DNA of 64,000 nucleotides, taken from NCBI GenBank assembly GCA_036245525.1, contig BTPG01000005.1:127462620-127526619 (forward strand). Reading direction: 5' to 3'. Below the pieces are notes generated by a model. It was not told the origin of the DNA and made no database searches. It saw only the letters and a list, made by a program, of their open reading frames with translations. Shown here in pieces: positions 55,620 to 64,000 of this stretch (positions are counted from its first letter, which is position 1; each line of letters begins with the position of its first letter). The position numbers were made by a program, and so were the translations under genes. Source of the stretch: Semisulcospira habei (taxonomy: Eukaryota > Mollusca > Gastropoda > Semisulcospiridae).

Positions 55620-58430
55620 TTAAGTTTTGTCTAGATGTTTGAGCAGCTTGGTCTTGTAAGTTTTAAGCGATGGCGCGGCTCTAACATCCGCAGGAATGGA
55701 GTTCCATAACTTTGCACCAGAATAGGACAACGACGACCTATAAATGTCTAGTCGAGGCATCGGTACAACAAGATTGTTCCCTGGTGTTCGACTGGACCTC
55801 GTATGAGCAAAGTGGAACAAACTATTGAGATAGGCTGGTGTTTCTGAGAGCGTGATTTTGCGCATGAGCACCAACTTATTATACTTAAACTGTTTTTCAA
55901 GTGGCAAAATGTCTAACAGCTTGAACTTATTGTCAGTATTAATGACTTCTGAGGGTCTGTCAACAATAAGTTTAATGGCTCTTCTGTGGAGCGAGTTCAG
56001 ACTTTTTAAATTAGCATCGCTACTACCGTCCCAAATAGATGAGGCATAATCCAAATGTGACTGAATATGGGCATAGTAGAAGAGTTTCCTTGTTGGCTCA
56101 TCAGCAAAATGTCTCAATTTCGACAGGAGGAATACATTTTTAGATACTATTTTACACAGTTTAGTAATGTGGCCTTGCCAGCACAACTTGTCGTCTAAGT
56201 TGATTCCAAGCACGCGCTGTTCTCTGACTTGCTCCACAGGCTGGCCATTAAGTGTTAGTTGAAGGGGAGGGGGGTTCAACTGATGCTTTTGCCGTGTGGT
56301 AATCAGCATGCATTTGGTTTTAGTGGGATTAGGTATCATGGCGTTATTTCTGCACCATTCAGATACCTCATTTAAACTGTCTTGGAGAATCTTCACCATA
56401 CATGTTACGTCTGATGACGAAACGTCCAGTGTTCCATCGTCTGCAAAAAGACTGAAAGTTACACTGGAGTCAGATATATGTAATGGAAGGTCGTTTATGA
56501 AGACAGAGAACAATAATGGACCAAGAATCGATCCCTGTGGTACTCCGTGCTCTATCACCCCTTCAGGTGAGTTTTTACCATTCACGTAGACATACTGCGT
56601 ACGCCCATGCAGATATGACGTAAGGAAGGCAAGTGTGTCTGCGCTTAGTTGATAGACATTAAGTTTTTGAACTAAAGTTTCATGATTGACGAGGTCAAAT
56701 GCTTTTGAAAGGTCCAAAAATACTGCTCCAGTCATTTGACTGCTATTTATGGCAGTAAGCCATCTGTCAACAAGGTGTACCAATGCTGTGTGACAGGAGT
56801 GTTTCCGCCGAAAGCCAGATTGTAATGGATGTATGAGTTTGTGTTTTTCTAGAAAATGTTGTAAGTGTGTGTGAATGTGTCTTTCTATCGGTTTCGACAG
56901 TGTTGACAGTAGCGAAATGGGCCTGAACTTGTTAGGGTCGGCAAGGTCTTTCGTTTTAGGTAGTGGGATCACTTTGGCTGTTTTTAGAGAAGATGGAAAT
57001 ATCCCCTGCTTTATGCAAAGGTTGTATATATATGTCAAGGTATCTAAAATATACGGTAGGGCCATTTTCAGAACTGAGCTACTAATACCATCATGGCCAG
57101 ACGTACGTTTGTTCTTTAAGTACGAGATGGATTTTCCCACGTCGTATATCGTTAACAGCGGAATGCTGAATGACGTGTCAGGGTCCAGCCGTTCTGCACA
57201 AAACGTCTTTAGCTTTTCGGACACAGCTGAAGACTGACCAGAATATGTATTTTTTAGCAACGTACTGGCAGCCGAGAGGAAATGCTGATTCAAGATATCA
57301 GCTGATAACTGTGTACATTGTGCGGTATTTTTGGACCTCGTAAAAGCATTGATCGCTCGCCACACAGATACGACATCTTTCTTTCCGTTCATAAGACGGT
57401 GAAAAAGTGACCTTTGAGCTTTCCTCACTAAATGTTTAACATGGTTTCTTTGCCTTCGATAAGCAATAAAATCCTTCTTTCTTTTATAGTCATCTCGGAG
57501 CTGCATGGCATCCTTGATTTCCTTACTTAACCAGGCGGGAAGCTGGGGGTTCTTCACCCGTTTCTCTCTGAATGGAGCGTGTTTATCGAGAACACCAAGG
57601 AACAATCCGTACCACTCAGACAAAGCATCGTTGGGGTCATTATGGTAGTACACTGTATCAAAGTGTGTGCTACTTAAATCACAAAGAAATGTTTCCTTGT
57701 TGAAGTGTTTAAGTGATCTGTATCTAATAGTCGTGTGCTGATGTTTTCGGAATGAATTATCCGCTTTTAATGCCAAGCAACAGCACACCGGGTAGTGATC
57801 GCTAATCCCTACCTGAAGCACGTCTACTGCCATCACCCTTGATTGAGTAGTTGTATATATGTGGTCTATAAGGGTGGAGGAAGTTGGACTAACACGAGTT
57901 GCTGTTTTAACTAGCTGCTTTAAACCAAACATAGACATGGTGCACTCCCAAGCAGGGTTATTCAAAAACATGTTAATATTGAAATCGCCTAGGATCAAAA
58001 TTTCAGAGCTGGACTGTCTGACCTTATCCATCATGGCGATAAAGTCGTCGAACCATTGAAATGTTGATGCTGGGTTCCTGTAAATGTACCCGACCAGCAC
58101 GGGGCTGGATTTGTTTGCCCTTAACTCAACCCAAATGCATTCTACGGTTTTTGACTCCAGGTCCCCACGCCTGCGAGTAATACCGCTAATTGAATTATGA
58201 ATGTATACTGCAATACCCGTATGTCCCGGGTATTCAGCATCGCGGCGCAGTACAGTGAAGTCCTGGATAGAAACGGCCTCATCGCTGATGTTACGATTGA
58301 GACGCGATTCCGTTACACCAAACAAGTGAAATGGATTGGATTGACTCAAGAGCACACACAGATCGGGAACTTTGTTAGTTAAATGATAAACATTTAAATG
58401 GCCAATATGTAACTGGCGATCATACACCAT
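55620..58430 (-). CDS. LINE-C ORF2: APE endonuclease and reverse transcriptase
   Basis: 936 residues, uninterrupted. An APE-type endonuclease fills about residues 8-215: VTESRLN (E41), LGDFNINM (148-153), SDHYPV (210-212), the catalytic residues needed to nick target DNA. The linker PAWLSKEIKDAMQLRDDYKR precedes an RT with AKVIPLPKTKDLADPNKFRP, LQSGFRRKHSCHTALV, AVFLDLSKAFDLVNHETL, EHGVPQGSILGPLLF and FADDGTL (662-668), then the C-terminal module LGINLDDKLCW..HLDYASSIWDGSSDANLK. First Met used; it lies 640 bp after the ORF1 stop, so translation would need reinitiation or internal entry. No zinc knuckle seen. Probably capable of activity, judged only by integrity. Confidence 0.92.
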   Translation of the reverse strand: MVYDRQLHIGHLNVYHLTNKVPDLCVLLSQSNPFHLFGVTESRLNRNISDEAVSIQDFTVLRRDAEYPGHTGIAVYIHNSISGITRRRGDLESKTVECIWVELRANKSSPVLVGYIYRNPASTFQWFDDFIAMMDKVRQSSSEILILGDFNINMFLNNPAWECTMSMFGLKQLVKTATRVSPTSSTLIDHIYTTTQSRVMAVDVLQVGISDHYPVCCCLALKADNSFRKHQHTTIRYRSLKHFNKETFLCDLSSTHFDTVYYHNDPNDALSEWYGLFLGVLDKHAPFREKRVKNPQLPAWLSKEIKDAMQLRDDYKRKKDFIAYRRQRNHVKHLVRKAQRSLFHRLMNGKKDVVSVWRAINAFTRSKNTAQCTQLSADILNQHFLSAASTLLKNTYSGQSSAVSEKLKTFCAERLDPDTSFSIPLLTIYDVGKSISYLKNKRTSGHDGISSSVLKMALPYILDTLTYIYNLCIKQGIFPSSLKTAKVIPLPKTKDLADPNKFRPISLLSTLSKPIERHIHTHLQHFLEKHKLIHPLQSGFRRKHSCHTALVHLVDRWLTAINSSQMTGAVFLDLSKAFDLVNHETLVQKLNVYQLSADTLAFLTSYLHGRTQYVYVNGKNSPEGVIEHGVPQGSILGPLLFSVFINDLPLHISDSSVTFSLFADDGTLDVSSSDVTCMVKILQDSLNEVSEWCRNNAMIPNPTKTKCMLITTRQKHQLNPPPLQLTLNGQPVEQVREQRVLGINLDDKLCWQGHITKLCKIVSKNVFLLSKLRHFADEPTRKLFYYAHIQSHLDYASSIWDGSSDANLKSLNSLHRRAIKLIVDRPSEVINTDNKFKLLDILPLEKQFKYNKLVLMRKITLSETPAYLNSLFHFAHTRSSRTPGNNLVVPMPRLDIYRSSLSYSGAKLWNSIPADVRAAPSLKTYKTKLLKHLDKT

Positions 58431-59068
58431 GATTGCTAATGTATGTCAATACCAAAGAGTACAAATAAAAAAGCTTATAAATGATACAAAGGCAAATAAG
58501 AGCTGAAATAATAAAACAAAGCAAAAGAATATCAGTCCGCTCTAACACACAGAATGTGGGAGGCAAGTGAAAAAAAAAAGAAAAAAAGAGTTTCTTCTAC
58601 GCATTCACTGATATAGACCACACTACCGGTCACTAACGGTCACTAACAGGGACTAATCCCTTTAGCAAACTTCAACAGTCAAAGCTAAACGACCCCGCTG
58701 CGCGATAGGGGAAATAAAGTCAGCGCTGCGAAAGGACACAGATATGATCGTAGTGTGAATATACGTAGAGCACTAGTAGAGAAAGTGTCACGGTGCACAA
58801 GTACTAGTGCTATAAGCGTCACAAATCGCACAGAGTGAGAAGATCGGTATTCACGAATACTGTCGGCAGAAGTCAAAAGGATGACAATGTTAATATTGGA
58901 CCACGTGCAGTGGTTGAAGTTAAAAACAAATGAATACGTCTCTGCGCAAACACAATAATTATGAGCAATGAGACGCAAGAAAATCAATTCGATATTGTTC
59001 AGTGTTAGCCTGGAAAGTAAAGCACAAAGTTATGTAAGGAAGAGTAACTGAATGTTCTGGAAATGAGT

Positions 59069-61930
59069 CTAATACACACGCACGGGGTGGCTGTACTGTG
59101 CCCACGGTTCCTGCTGTGCGTATGGCGTGTATGTGAGCGGGGGGACGCTGAAAGGATACGTTGGTTGCGTCATGCTGAAGTGTCCCCATGGTCCGGCCTC
59201 GCGATACTGTGGAAATGCGGCACTGTATGGTGGTAGTGGCGGTTGCTGCCACATAGGATACTGGCCCGGCATTTGTTGCTGATAGCTACATTGACTCTCT
59301 GCTGTACCACCAAATCTGGATTCGCTGTACTGTGATTCCAGACCTGGTGCTACAGCAGAGGACACTGACAGTCCACCTTGACTCTCCGGTGCAGCACCGA
59401 AGCTGGATGCACCACAGAGCGATTCCAGGTTGGGTGCTGCAGCGGACACTGACTGTCTGCCGGCTGCGACATTAGCGTAAGTGTTGGTGGTGCCAGCGTG
59501 TCCTTCACGTCGCTGACGGCGGTGACGGTCACCACCTGCAGGCTGGTTGTTGGGAGTGGTGACGTCAGTAGCTGGCCCTCCTCTCTTTATGTTGAGGGCC
59601 AGACTGATGGTGCCCTGGCGACTAGGATGGATGGGGTCACCGCGCCTGTAGAATTTTCTACGCGGCAACCCATCAACAGCAGTAAAGACCTGAGTGTTGT
59701 CTATCAGTGTGACACCCAGCTTTCTGCACACATGGAACAGGTTACTGTTGGAGGCGGTGATGGCCCTATACAGCTGGTGTCTACTGTCGGTCGGCAGGAT
59801 GGAGGATGCCTGCAGACGAGCGCCGGGAAATACCCGCCTGCATTCCCGGACGAGCTGTTCCCACACAGCGCTGGTCACTTCCTTCTGTTTGCAATCGTTG
59901 ATCCCCACGTGGAAGGTCACCAGTGCCACCGCTGTGTGGGACGCGTGTTGTCGCTGGAGCCAGTTCAGCAGGTGGACAGTCCGCAGGCCAGAGACAGATA
60001 ATACGTCTACTTTTTCTATAGGGTAGGTGGGCATCTTCTCTGCCTTGATGTTGCGAACAACAGAGTCTCCAATGACCAGCGTGGTGGTGTCACTCTGCAC
60101 TGAATGTCGCAGTATTTGCTCATCTGGAGACATTTTGTTATTACGCTGCTGCTGGCTGCTGGCGTGGTCATACCCGTTGTTGACCTCAGGCAGGCCGCCG
60201 GTAATCCGTACTGGTATGAGTCGCTCTGGGCTCTTCTCGGCTGCCCTCACAGCCTGTACCGTGGCCAGTTCTTGCAGAACGGGTGGAGGGGAGGGGTGAC
60301 AGGGAGCAGCGATTGCGCTGCCCGTTACCTGGCGCGGAGACGCACAGATATCAACATTGGCAGACAGGTCAGTTTGAGTGTTACCACTCATGGCAACGTC
60401 TGAGTTGTTGGACGCAGTGGCTGATTTCTTTTTCAACTGTTTTTGAATTTCCCTCAGGCGCTGCTTGTGGCTCTGTTTGGCGGAGGATAGCTGGTTGACA
60501 GTGCCGTCTGTGGCGTGTTGAGCTGTCTCCACACCAGTTATCCTGTCGTCCAGGCCGGACAACACTTCGCCCACACTTTTCTCCATAACCTGTAGATCTC
60601 TGGCTCTCTTGACCGCCTCGTCACGGAGCTGACTCTCGAGCTGATCAATCCTGGCTAGGGCTGCTGAAAGTCCTTTGAACAGTGTACTGACGTCAGCGCG
60701 AAGGTCCGTGATGAGGTTACAAGCACTTTTGAGTTGTGCTCGCAGAGTATCAGGGTCAGTGGTGTCCTCGTGAGGACAGGTAGTCCCGAGGGCCGTGGTG
60801 GGTGCGGCCTCTGTATTACGTAATCCCAGTCCCGGAGACGCGGGACTGGCGTTCGTGTTTGGTCCGGTTGGGGGAAGGGGCGTGGCAGTGGACATTACGC
60901 CATCAACTGTTGCCGCAACAAGTGAAAAATCAGTGCGGGCGTTCTGAAGTGGCTGGCCAGTAGATGTGATGATGGGATTAGTCGGGGATGAGTGGTCGGA
61001 TAGAAGGGGCGTCGGTTGATAATCCCCCGGAGACGCGGGACTGGCGTTCGTGTTTGGTCGGGTTGGGGGAAGGGGCGTGGCAGTGGACATTACACCATCA
61101 ACTGTTGCCGCAACAAGTGAAAAATCAGTGCGGGCGTTCTGAAGTGGCTGGCCAGTAGATGTGGTGATGGGATTAGTCGGGGATGAGTGGTCGGATAGAA
61201 GGGGCGTCGGTTGATAATCCCCTGTGATTGACGACTCTGCCGGCTGCACAAGAAGAGAGACTTCTTTGTTGTCCGAGGGAGTGGAGAGGGTAGGCGTGAT
61301 GGGGGTGTCTGCTAGGGAGACAGCCAACAGCAGGCCCCGTGAGGAGTTGGAAGGGGTGGCGGGTGAGGTGACGGTACTTTCTGTAATGTCAGGGTCAGAT
61401 GCAAGATGGTTGCTGGTGACGGGGACATTGTCTGTAGGGTCCGCTGTACCGGCCAGGAGCTGTTGTACATAATCACAAAGGGCCCGGTACTCCGATCTCA
61501 CCCACAGACCCTTTCTCTTCCCCTGAATCATGCAGGTGCCACCGGTTGTCCGCCTCTTTCTAAAGTACACGGTGATGACGATAAGTTTGTTCTCGTCTGT
61601 GTGTACCGGCCCTTCATATATCTTAACTATTGTCTTGGCCAGGTGATCAGGGACCGGGGTGTGGGGAGAGAGGTAGCCATCAAGGGTGACAGCTTCATTG
61701 TCATAGTTGAAATCTTCCCATAACACATTGTGGACTCCTGCAGTGTGTTTGGGCAGAAGCTGCATGTATCTCACATACACGGCATTCCTCCACGTCTTGA
61801 GAATGCTGAGGGCATTAGCACCTTTACATTCAAATCTTGTTTGGAGTTTGTCTAAGGTGTCTCTCAGTACTGGGTCACGGGGGATGGTGGGAGTGGAAGG
61901 GGGTTGGTGTACAATGGCTATAGTTGTCAT
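59069..61930 (-). CDS. LINE-C ORF1: coiled coil plus SGNH/GDSL-type esterase domain
   Basis: 953 residues, intact. N-terminal 160 residues: an unrecognised folded-looking domain (LKTWRNAVYVRYMQLLPKHT). 170-390: Ser/Thr/Pro-rich, with a recent 65-residue exact-like tandem duplication (GDYQPTPLLSDHSSP...). About 395-505: heptad-rich coiled coil (RIDQLESQLRDEAVKRARDL) for multimerisation. About 615-775: SGNH fold with LVIGDSVVRNI (GDS about 620), HVGINDC (about 675) and GDPIHPSRQGT (D about 765, H about 768). The tail is Pro/Tyr/Gln-rich. Expected: RNA-binding/RNP protein of the retrotransposon; the esterase substrate is unknown. Confidence 0.9.
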   Translation of the reverse strand: MTTIAIVHQPPSTPTIPRDPVLRDTLDKLQTRFECKGANALSILKTWRNAVYVRYMQLLPKHTAGVHNVLWEDFNYDNEAVTLDGYLSPHTPVPDHLAKTIVKIYEGPVHTDENKLIVITVYFRKRRTTGGTCMIQGKRKGLWVRSEYRALCDYVQQLLAGTADPTDNVPVTSNHLASDPDITESTVTSPATPSNSSRGLLLAVSLADTPITPTLSTPSDNKEVSLLVQPAESSITGDYQPTPLLSDHSSPTNPITTSTGQPLQNARTDFSLVAATVDGVMSTATPLPPTRPNTNASPASPGDYQPTPLLSDHSSPTNPIITSTGQPLQNARTDFSLVAATVDGVMSTATPLPPTGPNTNASPASPGLGLRNTEAAPTTALGTTCPHEDTTDPDTLRAQLKSACNLITDLRADVSTLFKGLSAALARIDQLESQLRDEAVKRARDLQVMEKSVGEVLSGLDDRITGVETAQHATDGTVNQLSSAKQSHKQRLREIQKQLKKKSATASNNSDVAMSGNTQTDLSANVDICASPRQVTGSAIAAPCHPSPPPVLQELATVQAVRAAEKSPERLIPVRITGGLPEVNNGYDHASSQQQRNNKMSPDEQILRHSVQSDTTTLVIGDSVVRNIKAEKMPTYPIEKVDVLSVSGLRTVHLLNWLQRQHASHTAVALVTFHVGINDCKQKEVTSAVWEQLVRECRRVFPGARLQASSILPTDSRHQLYRAITASNSNLFHVCRKLGVTLIDNTQVFTAVDGLPRRKFYRRGDPIHPSRQGTISLALNIKRGGPATDVTTPNNQPAGGDRHRRQRREGHAGTTNTYANVAAGRQSVSAAAPNLESLCGASSFGAAPESQGGLSVSSAVAPGLESQYSESRFGGTAESQCSYQQQMPGQYPMWQQPPLPPYSAAFPQYREAGPWGHFSMTQPTYPFSVPPLTYTPYAQQEPWAQYSHPVRVY
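60831..61220 (-). repeat. 195-bp tandem duplication inside ORF1
   Basis: CCCGGAGACG starts at 60831 and 61026; the copies differ at only a few bases and keep frame. Confidence 0.92.
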
Positions 61931-61969
61931 GGTTTCAGATAGGAACAGACATGTGATTTAGAGTGGGGC

Positions 61970-62337
61970 GGGAGACGAGGATGGGTCACTGACGAAATGT
62001 GGTTTATAGTTGGGGGTGGGGGGGGGGGGCAGTGGAGGGTGGCTACGCAGGAGAGGGAGGGCGTGCAGAGGCAAGAGGCAGAGCGTGGGTAGGGGGGAGG
62101 AGGCGCCAGGAAAATGGAGCAGGGGTAGTGATGGGTGTGAGTGGGAGGGGGGGTGGGTGAGGTAATGGAATGTGAGTAAGCCGAGGAGAGGGAGGGCGTG
62201 CAGAGGGTGGGTAGGGTGGAGAAGAGGGGCCAGAAACACGGGGAGGGGGTGGGGAGGGGGAGGGAATGGAGGGTGGGTAAGCAGGAGAGGGCGGGCGTGA
62301 CGAGGGTGGGTGGGGTAGAGGTGCCAGGAACAGGGGG

Positions 62338-62340
<3 letters not shown>
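61970..62340 (-). promoter_or_regulatory. LINE-C 5' UTR with about three diverged monomers
   Basis: GGAGAGGGAGGGCGTGCAGAG-like blocks at about 62050, 62184 and 62283 (spacing about 134 and 99 bp), each followed by GTGGGTAGGGTGGA- and GCCAGGAA-like phrases. May act as repeated promoter units, as tandem 5' monomers do in some L1 families; inference only. Confidence 0.6.

Positions 62341-62391
<51 letters not shown>
62341..62391 (+). repeat. (GA)n tract, 5' flank of LINE-C
   Basis: 50 bp GA, then GATGATGATGA. Confidence 0.97.
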
Positions 62392-62395
<4 letters not shown>

Positions 62396-62487
62396 GATGA
62401 ATCTTCTTTTTTCTTATTCAGGATAAAGCTATTATTAGGCACCTCAATGCCTGTCTTACAAGCTGTCCTGTAAACAAAACAGAACAT

Positions 62488-62865
62488 GATTGATTGTACA
62501 TTGCTTAACGTCCCGACAGCAACAAGACTTTCTCAGGACGTGCCTGCACTGTTTGTGAAAAACAACAACAGAATATTGAATGTATGTCGCCAGCCGGTCC
62601 AATACGTTAAATAAACCTACAACATGGGGCCTAAATAAAGCTAAGACCATTTAGCAACACACATCAAATATCAAGAGCTACAGGCAGCGCAGACAGTAGG
62701 GAGAGTTTAAAAAAGGAAAATACAGGTGAATGGACCAAGGGTAGACAGAAACACATGCCCCAGAATAGAGAGGAAAACCCACCCTGTGGGGCTGACCAGG
62801 GTGACCCTGGGAACTAAAAAGTAGTTAACCCCACCCAAGTCCCCAAGGGCAGACCCGGGTGGGGT
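62488..62865 (-). mobile_element. Retroposon T2 with 12-bp target-site duplication
   Basis: Flanked by AAAACAGAACAT at 62476-62487 and 62866-62877; same family and orientation as T1. It has a 15-bp insertion (AACACATGCCCCAG-like) relative to T1. 62878-63240 beyond it is AT-rich and featureless. Confidence 0.82.
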
Positions 62866-63264
62866 AAAACAGAACATAACAGGAAAAGAAACACAGCATG
62901 CAAATAATAATAATAATAAAAAGAAAAGTTACGGACAAACACAATAGGTGAATTATTGAAAGGAGAAAAGAAAAATTGCAATGAAGAATTTGTAACTGCC
63001 ACCGATGCAAAAAGCAAGGGAAATAAATGAGTGCATAGCATTAATATTATACTCATCTAAATCAGTGTCATAGAATCAGCAGCATCAATAGCGTATAGCG
63101 ACACCGAAAAGACAATAGATGTTCAGTTAGCAAATATATGGAAAAAGAGAAAAACTTTGTTTGACGTTTACGTGTTATCAGCAGTGTTATGTTTATATGG
63201 CGAACTGTGAAGTCACGCTGATTGGAACTGAGTGTGCCGGCAAAGCACGTTTAAAATGTGTTTT

Positions 63265-64000
<736 letters not shown>

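Overview
The window is invertebrate nuclear DNA, most probably from a mollusc and perhaps a marine gastropod. This is inferred from an intron-rich neuropeptide GPCR of the allatotropin/orexin type, diverse non-LTR retrotransposons, very long dinucleotide and tetranucleotide microsatellites, and dense hairpin MITEs. There is no operon structure, no CRISPR array and no bacterial gene. I see no convincing rRNA or tRNA gene.

Host gene: one gene is readable, on the minus strand. Seven coding exons run from 39482 (start codon) down to 10949 (stop). All six introns have GT/AG borders and matching phases, and the exons give a 416-residue seven-transmembrane receptor (GN in TM1, NLAxxD in TM2, ERW after TM3, CYLP in TM6, NPVIY in TM7, Cys cluster in the tail). 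Its introns (0.7 to 8.7 kb) are packed with repeats.

Hairpin elements: about 80 short (60-230 bp) palindromic elements in some 15 families lie all over the window. Family names below are mine. Families A, B, C, D, K, L and N begin and end at TTAA, usually TTAA-CCC/CTC...GGG/GAG-TTAA, which suggests piggyBac-type non-autonomous elements. Core words: A GATTAGCTTGGCGCC; L GAATAGCTTGGCGCC; B GGCTGTCGGTAGCGC; C CATGAGCCCCCGC; D GAGACGTGCCGC; K GCTGCGGAAGTGTCG; N CTGACGATACCGTTCG. Families E (GACGAGCAAAAGAAATGCG), F (CTGTGATTTTGGACCTTACG), G (GAGCTTAGTCCTGCGCCAG), H, I (GTGAAAAGCGAGATTTTC), J (GGCCCGCGCACGG) and P (GAAAGAAACACGCTTAG) are hairpins without TTAA ends. Arms within a copy match even where copies differ from each other.

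Retrotransposons, 41-64 kb: four CR1/Jockey-like LINE copies, all on the minus strand, sit between (TC)n tracts. LINE-A (41731-44201) and LINE-B (44319-45341) are 5'-truncated. LINE-C (54628-62340) looks full length with two intact ORFs, and LINE-D runs off the right edge. Every long (GA/TC)n tract in the window abuts one of these LINE ends, which points to microsatellite-targeted insertion. Other retroelements are a degenerate L2/CR1-like LINE (28.8-31.1 kb) and a related 3' fragment (63.27-63.75 kb), a broken APE-type LINE (48.7-51.1 kb), an L1/Tx1-like C-terminal fragment (11.84-12.42 kb), and two 12-bp-TSD retroposons (28.1 and 62.5 kb).
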